From Comamonas sp. lk (GTDB lineage Bacteria > Pseudomonadota > Gammaproteobacteria > Burkholderiales > Burkholderiaceae_C), in assembly GCF_900564145.1 (NCBI RefSeq), contig NZ_UOOB01000001.1:1215732-1279731 (forward strand): 64,000 bases of DNA, written 5' to 3'. The notes below the pieces were generated by a model that was not told the origin of the DNA, did no database searches, and saw nothing but the letters and a program-made list of their open reading frames with translations. Shown here piece by piece: positions 46,001-54,328 of this stretch. The number at the start of each line of letters is the position of its first letter. Positions within the stretch are counted from its first letter, which is position 1. The translations under genes were made by a program, and so were the position numbers.

Positions 46001-46087
46001 CCGCCCACCCGCGTCGAGGCGCTTTACGCTCCCGAGATGTTTGGCGAATCGCCCAATGCCAAGGTCAAGGTGAGCATGCCCAAGTAA
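40073..46087 (+). CDS. Bacterial alpha-2-macroglobulin with thioester motif
   Basis: A 2004-residue periplasmic protein thought to trap proteases entering through a damaged outer membrane. GGAGGGAG lies before the chosen ATG; an in-frame ATG 42 codons upstream is less likely. A signal peptide ends AATAAQA (about residue 37); there is no lipobox, unlike E. coli YfhM. Multiple macroglobulin domains follow. The bait/Gly-rich segment PAGGGGGRSPTREL lies near residues 1275-1290. The thioester motif YSCLEQTTSK is intact with CLEQ at residues 1509-1512, placing it with the reactive (YfhM-type) family. PBP1C is encoded two genes downstream, the usual partner. The reverse strand has long shadow frames. 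Confidence 0.95.
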   Translation: MTVPYTIRTGAQASTKAWRRLLGTALLWGLAATAAQAVGVRQFSPQGDVSKVGQVVVQLDGAGVRFGDPKAAAPVTLQCTDAEAAKGTGRWNSEKEWVYDFVQNLPAGVRCTAKLNPQFKTVSGTALTGATSYQFQTGGPQVQSIAPDTWNEIDEQQYFALKLTGAATADSLQKHVWCTSEGVGERIPVQLITGKDRDAVLKQQGWEKEAGQRPQNYAVLSCNRRLTSGSKMTLVYGKGVAMANGLVSKDEQRYEYAVRAPFTADFSCERENANAACLPIRPMRLSFSAPVPRKLIEGIRLKSGAAAVAPVIEQGGDKLADDSLVDSISFPATMAANAKYTIELPPQFKDAAGRTLTNGNMFPLATATGNMPPLAKFAASPFGIVERFAEGPNGPALLPVTLRNVEPDLTAKSLDASVIRTMKGGSDADIIAWLHKIEDYDSYMIARKRAAREVRVLPPVISDEKNYVQTRMLSLLEGKSEVKTLEMPKASRGDPRPFEVVGIPLSPGFQVVEIASPLLGKSLLDEGYGAGRTMYVRTSALVTNLAVHFKLGRENSVAWVTTLDKGKVVAGATVQVSDCNGRALTSAVSNEQGIATFEGLNPSPPACSSQDGGYRSASYFVSARANTSAGQELAFTWSSWQKGIEPWRFNVPTSSSARSDEVAHTVFDRMLFRAGETVSMKHYLRVLTGPGKNSKGFEKPQDYPNQLTITHLGSGQRFTQALNWNNSGSASSEFATSKTAKLGEYQVELGYASGSSERRRSFSTGIFRVEEFRLPVMSGSIGPQAKGALYNVSSVPAQVQLNYVAGGAAANLPVKVSAVVQTKAVNFSGWDGFSFSAPRSANQSDSSDDEEATASMESKVVADKLPVTLDRNGLGNVTIDKLPAAKQARDLVMEATYADPNGEVQTISSTSTLWPAAVVAGIRSEGWISVDRKLSFQALSLDTSGKIAPGVAVKVEAVARITTSSRKRLVGGFYSYDNQTTLKSLGTVCSGNTDSHGVLQCEALLSQPGEVELIVTASDKEGRSTQAATSVWVTGKGEIWFGGEDHDRMDVLSERKSYEPGETARFQVRMPFRSATALVAVEREGVISTQVVELNGQNPMVEVKVQDNWGPNVYVSVLALRGRLREVPWYSFFTWGFMSPREWWNAFWHEGKEYVAPTAMVDLSKPAFRFGMSEIRVGTKGHSLDVKLAADKSSYKVRGTAKVSIQATLPDGKPAAGARVAVAAVDQALLELMPNSSWNLLDAMLTRREWGVQTATAQMEVIGRRHYGKKAVPAGGGGGRSPTRELLDTLLLWKPDVVLDANGRAQIEVPLNDALTTFQVVAVADSGVSLFGTGQTAIRTTQDLQIISGLPPLVREDDLFRAQVTLRNTSAKAMKVEVAPRATLLELKAQTVEIPAGEAREVAWEVKAPAQLSGTRAEALIWEISARDTAGGSDAAQDALKVSQRIVPAVPLSVQQATLVQVDGSYSVPVAPPADALPGRGGLQMSLVPKLTEGLPGVRDWWARYPYSCLEQTTSKAVGMNNAELWSRTMAQLPNYLDGDGLANYFPPREGAGNTGSDTLTAHLLNMSAYAQGVDKRFVVPAAERAQMEDALIAFVEGRIKRDFWSPRKDLEVRKLAAISALALSGKATARMLDSINITPNQWPTHTVIDWVTVLQRMKDLPQRDEKLAQAMQILRGRLTFNGTRVAFSNEQDDSWWWLMQGPDVNLARLILATLNDAAWTDDMPRLVSGFIGRQQAGAWSTTTANLWGALALRRFSQKFESAPVAGTTVAALGGNEAKVDWAQVKRATSEDLQGQAHANSAFGEPVRAGGLMNNTMFMPWAKAGKGQLTVTQQGTGKPWLTVQSVAAVQLKAPFASGYSIKRTVTPVEQADKSLFGSGQFTRGDVLRVSLEVQAKTDMTWVAITDPIPTGATILGGGLGRDSAIASAGEKQEGAGWLAYEERSFEAYRAYYQYLPAGTTKVEYTVRLNNAGDFALPPTRVEALYAPEMFGESPNAKVKVSMPK

Positions 46088-46112
46088 GGCGCAAGCCTTG
46101 CCTGCACAGCAC

Positions 46113-46144
46113 AAGCCCCGTCTGGAAACAGGCGGGGCTTTTTT
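46113..46144 (+). terminator. Terminator after the alpha-2-macroglobulin gene
   Basis: An 11-bp stem with AAGCCCCG / CGGGGCTT at its base and a 6-nt loop, then T6. It suggests the macroglobulin and pbpC are not one simple transcript. Confidence 0.88.
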
Positions 46145-46169
46145 GCGCCTCAGACGGTATGAAAAGTAT

Positions 46170-46210
46170 TAAATTCATAGCTGTCTGCGCTTTCAACATA
46201 AAGGCGCAAG
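46170..46210 (+). repeat. Copy of dispersed repeat before the EEP hydrolase gene
   Basis: AAATTCATAGCTGTCTGCGC, then TTTCAACATAAAGGCGCAAG. It has the ATAGCT...TGCGCTTT...AAAGGCGC structure of the family, in the 155-bp gap between two genes. Confidence 0.6.
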
Positions 46211-46241
46211 CCGAATTTCTTTTGAATAAAGGGGCTGGGCA

Positions 46242-47123
46242 ATGCAAATCCTGACCTGGAACACGCAGTGGTGCTGCGGCATGGATGGCGTGGTGAGCGT
46301 GGAACGCATCGTGGGCCATGCGCTGCAGATGGGCGGGCAAGAGGGGCTGGATGTGCTGTGCCTGCAGGAGATCGCCGTCAACTACGGTGCCTTGCAGGGC
46401 CAGCCCGGAGATCAGGTGGCGCAGCTGCAGGCTTTGCTGCCGGGCTGGCAGCTGTTCTTCGGAGCATCGGTTGACGAATTCACGCCGCAGGGGCGGCAGC
46501 GCTTTGGCAATCTGATCGCCACGCGGCTGCCGGTGCTGCAGGTCCAGCACTATCCGCTGCCTTACCCTGCCGATGCCCATAGGCGTTGCATGCCGCGCAT
46601 GTGCTCGGTGGTGACGGTGCATGAGCCCGGCCTGGGGCCGGTGCGCATCATGACCACGCACCTTGAGTATTTCTCCAGGCTGCAGCGCCAGGCGCAGGCC
46701 GCAGCTCTGCGTGAACTGCATATGCAGGCCTGCGCCATGGCCAGTCTGCCGCCGCAGCCCGCTGCCGATGGCTCGCCTTATCAGACCAAGCCACATACCG
46801 AGCATGCCGTGCTGTGTGGCGATTTCAACTTCGAACCCCATGAGAGCGAATATGCGCAGCTGTCCGCGCCCTGGGCAGACCATGCGCTGCATGGCTTGCG
46901 CAGCGGCCGGTGGCACAACAGCTGGCATGTGCTGCATGGCGATCTGCCGCAGCCGCCCACCTTCAGGCTGATCGACCGCCAGTGGGGGGCCGTGCCCGGT
47001 GCCTGCGATTTCATCTGGGTCAGCGACAGCCTGCACGATCGGGTCCAAGAGTGGCGCGTGGATCAGAGTACGCAGGCCTCCGATCATCAGCCCGTACTAT
47101 TGAAATTGGCAGGGAAAACCTGA
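46242..47123 (+). CDS. Endonuclease/exonuclease/phosphatase (EEP) family protein
   Basis: Metal-dependent phosphodiesterase or phosphatase of 293 residues. EEP motifs are complete: MQILTWNTQWC at the N-terminus, VLCLQEI near residue 45, MTTHLEYFSRLQR near residue 135, CGDFNFEP near residue 190, and SDHQPVLLKL at the C-terminus with the catalytic Asp-His. No signal peptide is visible, so it is cytoplasmic. The family spans DNases, sphingomyelinases and inositol phosphatases; substrate is unknown. It lies between the macroglobulin and HdeD genes. Confidence 0.9.
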   Translation: MQILTWNTQWCCGMDGVVSVERIVGHALQMGGQEGLDVLCLQEIAVNYGALQGQPGDQVAQLQALLPGWQLFFGASVDEFTPQGRQRFGNLIATRLPVLQVQHYPLPYPADAHRRCMPRMCSVVTVHEPGLGPVRIMTTHLEYFSRLQRQAQAAALRELHMQACAMASLPPQPAADGSPYQTKPHTEHAVLCGDFNFEPHESEYAQLSAPWADHALHGLRSGRWHNSWHVLHGDLPQPPTFRLIDRQWGAVPGACDFIWVSDSLHDRVQEWRVDQSTQASDHQPVLLKLAGKT

Positions 47124-47262
47124 TGTGAAACCGGCAGGCTTGTGCTTTGTCAAGCCATGGCCGGATCAGCATATGTTCTGACAGACAAGTGCCGATGCGC
47201 GGGGCAAGGTGACTGTTGCCGCTGATGGCGTTGAAGTTCTAAAACATGTGGAGGAATCGCGT

Positions 47263-47829
47263 ATGCCAACTGTGTTGCCTTCTTTTTCAACCATGTTGCA
47301 CCGCACCTGGTGGTCCTTGCTGCTGCGCGGCGTGGCGGCCATTGCGTTCGGTGTGCTGACCTGGCTGCAGCCCCAGGCATCGGCTGCGGCCCTGCTGCTG
47401 ATCTTCGGGGCCTATGTATTTGTGGACGGGCTGCTGGGCGTGTATGCCGCCCTGCGCAGCCGCAACCACAGCCGTCACTGGTGGGTGTTGCTGATCTGGG
47501 GGCTGATAGGCGTGGCCGTAGGAGTGATGACCGTGATCAACCCGGCCATCACCGGCCTGGTGCTCACCATGTACATAGCCATCTGGGCTCTGGTGACCGG
47601 GGTGTTGCAGATTCTGGTCGCCATCCGTCTGCGCAAGGAGATTCAAGGTGAATGGGTGCTGATCCTCGGCGGCCTGATCTCGGTGCTGTTCGGCGGCTTT
47701 GTGCTGGCGCAGCCCGCTGCGGGCATGATGGCCATGCTCTGGGTGCTGGCAGCCTACGCCGTGGTGTTTGGCGTGCTCATGGTGATCCTGGCCTTCAAGT
47801 TCCGCAAAGGCATAGGCCCCGGACTCTGA
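47263..47829 (+). CDS. HdeD-family membrane protein
   Basis: A 188-residue inner-membrane protein with six short helices in three pairs. TGGAGG precedes the ATG at 47263 by 8 nt; an earlier in-frame start at 47209 is not needed. It matches the HdeD (DUF308) family, with WWSLLLRGVAAIAFGVLTW in the first pair and WWVLLIWGLIGVAVGVMT in the second. In E. coli HdeD supports acid resistance at high cell density. Here it precedes pbpC by 125 bp, with a hairpin terminator between. Confidence 0.9.
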   Translation: MPTVLPSFSTMLHRTWWSLLLRGVAAIAFGVLTWLQPQASAAALLLIFGAYVFVDGLLGVYAALRSRNHSRHWWVLLIWGLIGVAVGVMTVINPAITGLVLTMYIAIWALVTGVLQILVAIRLRKEIQGEWVLILGGLISVLFGGFVLAQPAAGMMAMLWVLAAYAVVFGVLMVILAFKFRKGIGPGL

Positions 47830-47848
47830 GGTCGTCACTTTCCTCATC

Positions 47849-47875
47849 AAGGCAGTTCTCTGAACTGCCTTTTTC
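47849..47875 (+). terminator. Terminator after the HdeD gene
   Basis: A 10-bp stem (AAGGCAGTTC / GAACTGCCTT) with a 3-nt loop and a T-rich tail. It lies 80 bp before pbpC. Confidence 0.85.
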
Positions 47876-47954
47876 TTTGCCGGCGCCGTGCCGCCTCAAC
47901 TTTGGGACAATGGGCTGCAAAGGCCCGCACGGCAGCGGGCCAAGCTGAGAGCCC

Positions 47955-50429
47955 ATGACCCAAGCGACGGACCAGATACCCGGCAATCCAGAAATTCCCA
48001 GCGGCACCCACTTCGCTCGCCGGCAGCGCCAGCTGCTGGCTGCCGTGCTGCTGGCCTGTGTGGCCGGTGCCGCCCATGCACTGCCCAGCTATGAGGAAGT
48101 CAGGAGCGAACACCGCTCTTCGGAGAGCGTGCTGCTGTCGCGCGAAGGCCAGGTGCTGCAGCGCGTGCGCACCGACAGCACGGTGCGCCGCGGCTCCTGG
48201 GTGGCGCTGGACGATGTTTCCCAGGCGCTGCGCACGGCCCTGGTGCTGAGTGAGGACAAGCGCTTTTACGAGCACAGCGGCGTGGACTGGGCAGCGGTGA
48301 GTTCGGCTGCCTGGGGCAATCTCTGGAACACCCGAACGCGCGGTGCCAGCACCATCACCATGCAACTGGCCGGTTTGCTCGACGGCGACTGGCGCCAGGG
48401 CGCGGGCGGGCGCAGCGTGGTGCAGAAAGTGGGACAGGCCGTGGCCGCCCAGGTGCTGGACCGGCGCTGGCGCAAGGATCAGGTGCTTGAGGCCTATCTG
48501 AACCTGGTGCCGTTCCGGGGCGAGATCGTGGGCATCGATGCGCTGTCCGAGAGTTTGTTCGGCAAGGCGCCACATGGGCTGGATGCGCGTGAGGCGGCCA
48601 TTGCTGCAGCCCTGGTGCGTGCGCCCAATGCCTCGGTGGAACGGGTGGCGCAGCGCGCTTGCGGCGTGTTGCAGGTGATGGTGCCCGATGATGTGGCGGC
48701 GCGTGACTGTACTGCCATGCAGCTGTATGCCAACAGCGTGCTGCAGCGCCGCCAGTGGGCGCCCAGCGAAGGCGTGGCACCGCACTTTGCCCGGCGCTGG
48801 CTGGCGCAGCCGCAGAACAAGGGCTTGCAGCGCGTGCCTTCCACCCTGAGTGCGCCGCTGCAGCGCTTTGCCGTCAGCAGTCTGCAGCAGCATTTGCGCG
48901 AGCTGCAAGGCCGCAATGTGGAAGACGGTGCCGCCGTGGTGCTGGACAACGCCACGGGCGAAATCCTGGCCTGGGTGGGCTCCTCCGGAGCCCTGAGCCA
49001 GGCCTCGGAGGTCGATGGCGTCACCGCCTTGCGCCAGCCCGGCTCCACGCTCAAGCCTTTTCTGTATGCCCAGGCGATTGGCGAAAAGCGCATGACGGCG
49101 GCTTCGCTGATCGAAGATTCCTCGGCCCATATCCCCACGCAAAGCGGCCTTTACATTCCGCAGAATTACGACCGCCGCTTCAAGGACTGGGTCTCGGCGC
49201 GCACGGCACTGGCGTCATCGCTCAACGTGCCTGCCGTGCGAGCCCTGGTCATGGTCACGCCCGATGCGTTTTTCGAGCAGCTCCAGCGCCTGGGCCTGCC
49301 GCTGCGCGAAAGCGGCGGTTACTACGGCTTCAGCCTGGCCCTGGGCAGCTCCGAAGTGGCGCTGCTCAATCTGACCAATGCCTACCGCGCCCTGGGCAAC
49401 GGCGGGCAGTGGCAGCCGGTGAGCTGGACCTTGCCTAGCAAGGTGGCGCGCAAGAGCGATGCACTGGAGGCAGCTGCAAGCAGCAAGCCGGTACAGGTGC
49501 TGGATGCACGCGCCGCCTTTATCGTGGGCGATATTCTTTCGGACAATATGGCGCGCGCGCCGACCTTCGGCACGGACAGCATTCTGGCCACGCGTTTCTG
49601 GACCGCCGTCAAGACCGGTACCAGCAAGGACATGCGCGACAACTGGGCCGTGGGCTGGTCTCAGCGCTACACGGTCGGCGTGTGGGTGGGCAATGCGCGT
49701 GGCGAGGCCATGCATTCCGTCAGCGGCACCAGCGGGGCGGCGCCGGTATGGGCTTCCATCATGGGTTTTCTGCACCAGTCCCAGCCCAGTCGAGCGCCCA
49801 AGCCTCCCCAGGGACTGGTGCAACAAGGCATAGAGTTCGGCCCCGGCCAGGGCAGCTCGGTGCCGCTGGAGAGCGCCCGCAGCGAGTGGTTTATTGCTGG
49901 AACGCAGCAGGCGGTTTTTGCTATGGATCACATAGCCGCTTCCGCTTTATCTGCAAGCACTTCAACGCATAGCCGATCTGCAAGTGGTGCAAGCAGGGCG
50001 CAAGGTGCTACACAAAATGCTGCATCCGCCGTGCGAATCTCCCGGCCTGCCAATGGCACGATTTTGGCGTTGGACCCGGACATCCCACCCGACAGCCAGC
50101 GCGTGCAGTTGGTGGCCCGTCAGGCCGGCATGGCGTCCGAACAGGATTGGCGCGACAACAGCCTGCGCTGGCGCCTGGTCTCGCAGCGCGTGACCGTGCC
50201 GGCGCAGAACCCGGCCAAAGGCGCGTCAGCCGTCACACCGGTGATCAGCGAGATCTCGCGCGAGCTGGGTCGCGGCAGCCAGCTGGGCTGGTTGCCCTGG
50301 CCCGGTCGCCACCGGCTGGAGTTGCGCGATGCTTCGGGCAAGCTGCTGGACAGCGTGCGCCTGGAGGTTCGCGGTGCCGGCGCCCTGGCGGCAGGGCCTG
50401 AAGACGTCAAGCCTGCGCGCCGCCGTTGA
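47955..50429 (+). CDS. pbpC: Penicillin-binding protein 1C
   Basis: Bifunctional peptidoglycan glycosyltransferase/transpeptidase-like protein, 824 residues, periplasmic and anchored by an N-terminal segment (LLAAVLLACVAGAAHAL). The GT51 domain has SEDKRFYEHSGVDW (catalytic Glu100) and RGASTITMQLAGLL. The transpeptidase has PGSTLKPF (Ser364), SSLN and KTGTSKDMRDNWAVG (Lys553). The PBP1C-type C-terminal domain follows. A Ser/Ala/Thr-rich linker near residues 655-690 coincides with a repeat-like DNA segment. In E. coli pbpC is next to the macroglobulin gene yfhM; here two genes separate them. Confidence 0.96.
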   Translation: MTQATDQIPGNPEIPSGTHFARRQRQLLAAVLLACVAGAAHALPSYEEVRSEHRSSESVLLSREGQVLQRVRTDSTVRRGSWVALDDVSQALRTALVLSEDKRFYEHSGVDWAAVSSAAWGNLWNTRTRGASTITMQLAGLLDGDWRQGAGGRSVVQKVGQAVAAQVLDRRWRKDQVLEAYLNLVPFRGEIVGIDALSESLFGKAPHGLDAREAAIAAALVRAPNASVERVAQRACGVLQVMVPDDVAARDCTAMQLYANSVLQRRQWAPSEGVAPHFARRWLAQPQNKGLQRVPSTLSAPLQRFAVSSLQQHLRELQGRNVEDGAAVVLDNATGEILAWVGSSGALSQASEVDGVTALRQPGSTLKPFLYAQAIGEKRMTAASLIEDSSAHIPTQSGLYIPQNYDRRFKDWVSARTALASSLNVPAVRALVMVTPDAFFEQLQRLGLPLRESGGYYGFSLALGSSEVALLNLTNAYRALGNGGQWQPVSWTLPSKVARKSDALEAAASSKPVQVLDARAAFIVGDILSDNMARAPTFGTDSILATRFWTAVKTGTSKDMRDNWAVGWSQRYTVGVWVGNARGEAMHSVSGTSGAAPVWASIMGFLHQSQPSRAPKPPQGLVQQGIEFGPGQGSSVPLESARSEWFIAGTQQAVFAMDHIAASALSASTSTHSRSASGASRAQGATQNAASAVRISRPANGTILALDPDIPPDSQRVQLVARQAGMASEQDWRDNSLRWRLVSQRVTVPAQNPAKGASAVTPVISEISRELGRGSQLGWLPWPGRHRLELRDASGKLLDSVRLEVRGAGALAAGPEDVKPARRR
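49918..49985. repeat. Repeat-like segment inside pbpC
   Basis: Contains TTTGCTATGGATCACATAGC, then CGCTTCCGCTTTATCTGCAAG and ACGCATAGC, which resemble arms of the dispersed repeat family (ATAGC...CGCTT). Codon choice here is more AT-rich than in the flanking pbpC sequence. It encodes the low-complexity linker between the transpeptidase and the C-terminal domain. Confidence 0.45.
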
Positions 50430-50467
50430 GAGTAGGCAGGGCTTTAGTCTGTCGGTGAAACCGGCAC

Positions 50468-50486
50468 CGCCTTCGTAGCGAAGGCG
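50468..50486. other. Hairpin between converging pbpC and lldD
   Basis: A perfect 8-bp stem (CGCCTTCG / CGAAGGCG) with a 3-nt loop and no T tract, in the 74-bp gap between the two genes. Confidence 0.4.
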
Positions 50487-50503
50487 TTGTCCCCCACAGG
50501 GGA

Positions 50504-51643
50504 TCAGTTCCCGCGCACCAGCAGATTGCCCGTGATCTCCGAGACATTCTTGACGCTGGTCAGCGTCATGGCCACGCGCATTTCCTTTTCCAGCAAGTTC
50601 AGCAAATTGCTCACGCCCGCGCCGCCTTCGGCCGCCAGGGCATAGATGAAGGCGCGGCCAATCATGGTGCAGTCGGCGCCCAGGGCCAGCATGCGCACGA
50701 TGTCCAGGCCGTTGCGAATGCCGGAGTCGGCCAGAATCTTGATCTGCCCCTTGACGGCATCGGCAATGGCCGGCAGCGCACGTGCAGACGACAGCGCGCC
50801 ATCGAGCTGGCGACCGCCGTGGTTGGAGACGATGATGCCGTCGGCGCCAAAGCGCACGGCATCCTTGGCGTCCTCGGGATCGAGGATGCCCTTGATGACC
50901 ATAGGGCCCTTCCAGAAGTCACGGATCCACTCCAGATCCGACCAGGAGATCGAAGGGTCGAAGTTGGCACCCAGATAGCCCATATAGTCTTCGAGGCTGA
51001 CGTTCTTGCCCAGGTAGGTCGAGATATTGCCCAGCGTGTGCGGACGGCCCATCAGCCCCACGTCCATGGCCCAGTGCGGGTGCGTCACGGCCTGAAGATA
51101 GCGGCGCATGGCGGCGTTGGGGCCGCTCATGCCCGAATGCGCATCGCGGTAACGTGCGCCGGGCACAGGCATGTCCACGGTGAACACCAGGGTGGAGACA
51201 CCGGCGGCCTGGGCGCGCTCCAGCGCATTCTTCATGAAGCCCCGGTCCTTGAGCACATAGAGCTGGAACCACATCGGGCGGCTGAGCTTGGGTGCGACTT
51301 CCTCGATGGGGCAGACCGAGACGGTGGACAGGGTGAAGGGAATGCCTTTTTGGTCGGCCGCCATGGCGGCCTGCACCTCGCCGCGGCGTGCGTACATGCC
51401 GGTCAGGCCCACGGGCGAGAGCGCCACGGGAATCGAGAGCTTTTCGCCGAACAGCTCGATGCTGGTATCGAGCTGGCTCATGTCCTTGAGCACGCGCTGG
51501 CGCAGGGCGACGTCGGCCAGATCATCGACGTTGCGGGCCAGTGTCTTCTCGGCGTAGGCACCGCCGTCGATGTACTGGAACAGAAAGGGCGGCAAACGCT
51601 TTTGCGCGGCCGCGCGGTAGTCGGTGGTGGAGGAGATGATCAT
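50504..51643 (-). CDS. lldD: FMN-dependent L-lactate dehydrogenase
   Basis: Membrane-associated, quinone-linked oxidation of L-lactate to pyruvate. The 379-residue protein matches Lld[19 protein letters not shown] at the N-terminus, FMN-site [29 protein letters not shown] and the catalytic [10 protein letters not shown] near residue 275, followed by [14 protein letters not shown]. The start ATG overlaps the TGA of lldR (ATGA), so translation is coupled. It is the last gene of an operon in the E. coli order lldP-lldR-lldD. Confidence 0.96.
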   Translation of the reverse strand: MIISSTTDYRAAAQKRLPPFLFQYIDGGAYAEKTLARNVDDLADVALRQRVLKDMSQLDTSIELFGEKLSIPVALSPVGLTGMYARRGEVQAAMAADQKGIPFTLSTVSVCPIEEVAPKLSRPMWFQLYVLKDRGFMKNALERAQAAGVSTLVFTVDMPVPGARYRDAHSGMSGPNAAMRRYLQAVTHPHWAMDVGLMGRPHTLGNISTYLGKNVSLEDYMGYLGANFDPSISWSDLEWIRDFWKGPMVIKGILDPEDAKDAVRFGADGIIVSNHGGRQLDGALSSARALPAIADAVKGQIKILADSGIRNGLDIVRMLALGADCTMIGRAFIYALAAEGGAGVSNLLNLLEKEMRVAMTLTSVKNVSEITGNLLVRGN

Positions 51644-52410
51644 GAGAGAAAGGCAGCGGTGGATGAAAGTCTGTCCAACCGCTTGCGCCGGGCGGCGTCC
51701 GCATCGGACTCGGAAAGCTTGTCGTGCACATAGACCAGGTGCTGGCCTATGGCGCTTCTGGCCTGCTCAGGCTCGCCGTCGAGGATGGCCTGCATGAGGT
51801 TCTGGTGCTGGTGCGTCAGATGCTCCAGCGTCGAGGGATCGTCGTGAACGAACATCAGGCGCCGGTTCTGGGCCACGGTGCCCAGCACCAGCTCGAAAAG
51901 ACTGCCCATCAGCTGGACCAGCACGGCGTTGTGCGAGGCTTCGGCGATGGCCAGATGGAACTGGGCATCCGAGCGGGCCGCGCTTGCCGCATCGCGTGCC
52001 TGCTGGTGGAGCAGCATGTCGTCAAAGCAGTGGCGAATGCGATCCTTGTCCTTGGCGGTGGCGCGCTGGGCCGCATACCAGGCGGTGCTGAGCTCCAGCG
52101 CCTGGCGTGCTTCGAGCACGTCATAGCGGTACTGCGGATCGTCGAGCAGCAGCGACTCCAGCGGCGCGACGGCCTGCTGGTGCCACAGCGGCACGCGCGA
52201 GCAGACAAAGGTGCCGGCACCGACCCGGCTTTCGAGCAGACCCCGGCTGGACAGCTTCTGAATGGCCTCGCGCAAGGCCGTGCGCGACACGCCCAGCTGT
52301 TCGGCAAGCGCCCGCTCGGTGGGCAGCTTGTCGCCGCTTTGGAGATGGGTGCTCTGGATCAGCTCCTGCAGTTGCTGGGCAACGCGGTCGGACAGGCGTG
52401 GGGCGGGCAT
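51640..52410 (-). CDS. lldR: GntR/FadR-family regulator of lactate use
   Basis: DNA-binding regulator of 256 residues that probably represses the operon until L-lactate binds. The N-terminal winged helix has [20 protein letters not shown] and [16 protein letters not shown] (about 26-60). The C-terminal FCD domain shows [16 protein letters not shown] and [12 protein letters not shown] with metal-ligand His residues. The start at 52410 was chosen; the frame is open far upstream but over the permease gene in another frame. Two palindromes ATTGGTA-N-TACCAAT lie upstream of lldP and fit the known LldR/PdhR site. Confidence 0.94.
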   Translation of the reverse strand: MPAPRLSDRVAQQLQELIQSTHLQSGDKLPTERALAEQLGVSRTALREAIQKLSSRGLLESRVGAGTFVCSRVPLWHQQAVAPLESLLLDDPQYRYDVLEARQALELSTAWYAAQRATAKDKDRIRHCFDDMLLHQQARDAASAARSDAQFHLAIAEASHNAVLVQLMGSLFELVLGTVAQNRRLMFVHDDPSTLEHLTHQHQNLMQAILDGEPEQARSAIGQHLVYVHDKLSESDADAARRKRLDRLSSTAAFLS

Positions 52411-52427
52411 GGAATCTACCGGGAGTT

Positions 52428-54092
52428 TTACGTGGTGGGAATCATCCACGGAAACACATAGGCCTGCAGCGTGCAGATGATGCCGATCAGCACCAGAAAG
52501 GCCAGGCTGTGCTTGACGGTGAAGCGGAACAGATCCGACTCCTTGCCCGCCAGGCCCACGGCGGCGCAGGCGATGGCGATGGACTGAGGCGAAATCATCT
52601 TGCCCGTCACGCCGCCCGTGGTGTTGGCGGTCACGGCCAGCACTTCGGGCAGGCCCAGTTGTGCGGCGGTTGTGGCCTGCAGGGCGCCGAAGAGGGCATT
52701 GGCCGAGGTGTCCGAACCCGTCAGAAACACGCCGATCCAGCCCAGGAAGGGCGAGAAGAAGGCAAAAGCCTTGCCTGTATGGGCCAGCGCCATGGCCAGT
52801 GTGGTGGACAGGCCGGAGTAGTTGGCGATAAAGGCAAAGGCCAGCACCATGCCGATGGAGTAGATGGGCAGGGCCAGTTCCTTGAAGGTCTCGCCCAGCG
52901 TCTTGAGCGCTACCGCAGGCTTGAGGCGCAGATAGAGAATGGCCAGAACCGCTGCAATCACAATGGCCGTGCCGGTGGCCGACAGCCAGTTGAAGGAATA
53001 CACCGCACCATAGGGCGTGGGCGCAGCGACCACGGGAGCCATCTTCTGCACCAGGTTGTGCAGCATGGGCACGGGAATGTTGAAGACCGTGCTGGACAGT
53101 GCACCACCTGCGGCGAACAGCGCCTTGAAGGGCTTGAGGCTCCAGATCGTCACCATCGCCGTCAGGATGATGAAGGGCGACCAGGCCTTGAACACCACAC
53201 CGGCCGTCAGCTTGATGGGGGCAGCGGAATGGGTTTTCACGCTGCCGGGCTCGGTTTCGAAGCGGAAGATGCGCTTGGGTTGCCAGAACTTGAGGAAGGT
53301 CGTCAGCGTCACCAGGGCGACGATGGCCGAGGTGATGTCGGGCAGTTCGGGGCCAATGTAGTTGGCGGTCAGGAACTGGGTCAGCGCAAAGCTGCCGCCA
53401 CCGACCAGCACCGCAGGCCAGGTTTCCTTGACGCCGCGCCAGCCGTCCATGATGGCCATGAGCCAGAACAGCACGATGATGGTCATGAACGGCAGCTGGC
53501 GACCCGCCATCTGGCTGATGGTCATGGGGTCGATGCCCGAGACCTGACCGGCCACGATGACGGGAATGCCCATGGCGCCAAAAGCCACGGGTGCGGTATT
53601 GCCGATCAGGCACAGGCCGGCTGCATACAGGGGCTTGAAGCCCAGGCCCACCAGCAGTGCTGCCGTGATGGCCACGGGAGCGCCAAAGCCGGCGGCACCT
53701 TCGAGAAAGGCACCAAAGCAAAAGCCCACCAGGATCAGCTGCAGACGCTGATCCTCCGTGACCGACAGAATCGACGAACGGATGATGTCGAACTGCCCGG
53801 TCTTGACCGAAACCTTGTAGAGAAACACCGCCGCAACAATGATCCAGGCGATGGGCCACAGGCCATAAAAGAACCCATAGACGCCCGCGGCCAGGGCGTT
53901 GGCGACCGGCATGCGATAAAAGAGCAGCGCCACGGCCAGCGACAGGATCACCGTGATGGTGCCCGCCACATAGCCCTTGAGTCGCAGCTTGGTCAAGGCG
54001 AGGAAGAAAAACAGTATGGGTATGAGCGCCACCAGCGCCGACACCCACACATTGCCTGCGGGGTCGTAATTCTGCGACCAGATTTCTTGCAT
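52428..54092 (-). CDS. lldP: L-lactate permease
   Basis: Lactate:proton symporter (LctP family), 554 residues with about 14 helices. AGGAGA precedes the ATG at 54092; the open frame further upstream covers the operator region and is not protein-like. The N-terminus [40 protein letters not shown] and [18 protein letters not shown] match the family, and the segment [20 protein letters not shown] near residue 500 is also typical. First gene of the lldP-lldR-lldD operon, with 17 bp to lldR. A paralogue lies directly upstream on the same strand. Confidence 0.96.
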   Translation of the reverse strand: MQEIWSQNYDPAGNVWVSALVALIPILFFFLALTKLRLKGYVAGTITVILSLAVALLFYRMPVANALAAGVYGFFYGLWPIAWIIVAAVFLYKVSVKTGQFDIIRSSILSVTEDQRLQLILVGFCFGAFLEGAAGFGAPVAITAALLVGLGFKPLYAAGLCLIGNTAPVAFGAMGIPVIVAGQVSGIDPMTISQMAGRQLPFMTIIVLFWLMAIMDGWRGVKETWPAVLVGGGSFALTQFLTANYIGPELPDITSAIVALVTLTTFLKFWQPKRIFRFETEPGSVKTHSAAPIKLTAGVVFKAWSPFIILTAMVTIWSLKPFKALFAAGGALSSTVFNIPVPMLHNLVQKMAPVVAAPTPYGAVYSFNWLSATGTAIVIAAVLAILYLRLKPAVALKTLGETFKELALPIYSIGMVLAFAFIANYSGLSTTLAMALAHTGKAFAFFSPFLGWIGVFLTGSDTSANALFGALQATTAAQLGLPEVLAVTANTTGGVTGKMISPQSIAIACAAVGLAGKESDLFRFTVKHSLAFLVLIGIICTLQAYVFPWMIPTT

Positions 54093-54231
54093 TGCCTTGA
54101 TCTCCTGGATATGCGCGGTCAGGGCAAGCCTCCTGGCTCTCCAGAAGTCTTCCCGTCCATTTTTAATAAAAGCTGTAGCAAGCGGGCCGTGCCATTCCCG
54201 ATTCCGGGCGGTTGCTTGTGCTTTGGTTTGA

Positions 54232-54246
54232 ATTGGTATTACCAAT
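54232..54246 (-). promoter_or_regulatory. LldR-type operator, promoter-proximal
   Basis: Perfect 15-bp palindrome ATTGGTATTACCAAT, matching the PdhR/LldR consensus ATTGGT-N3-ACCAAT. A degenerate copy ATGGGTAATACTTGG lies next to it at 54247-54261. It is downstream of the -10 box, inside the lldP leader. Confidence 0.85.
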
Positions 54247-54270
54247 ATGGGTAATACTTGGATGGAGCGC

Positions 54271-54276
54271 ATTATA
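54271..54276 (-). promoter_or_regulatory. -10 box of the lldP promoter
   Basis: Perfect TATAAT on the minus strand, lying between the two palindromic operators. The -35 region is poor (TTTATT-like), so the promoter may be weak. The leader to the ATG would be about 170 nt. Confidence 0.65.
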
Positions 54277-54328
54277 GAAATCGAATTTAATGAATAAATT
54301 AGTGGTTTTCCCTTGGTGTTGGTGATTA

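Noticed and set aside
41309..46114. Two very long minus-strand frames opposite the alpha-2-macroglobulin gene
   Set aside because: Unusual His/Gly/Ala composition typical of antisense shadows; the plus strand has signal peptide and thioester motif.
51640..54048. Apparent 802-codon fusion of a permease-like region with the GntR regulator
   Set aside because: The upstream part is an off-frame reading of lldP; the real regulator starts at 52410.
52107..54254. A 715-codon plus-strand frame opposite lldP
   Set aside because: Gly/Gln/Arg-rich shadow with no recognisable domain.
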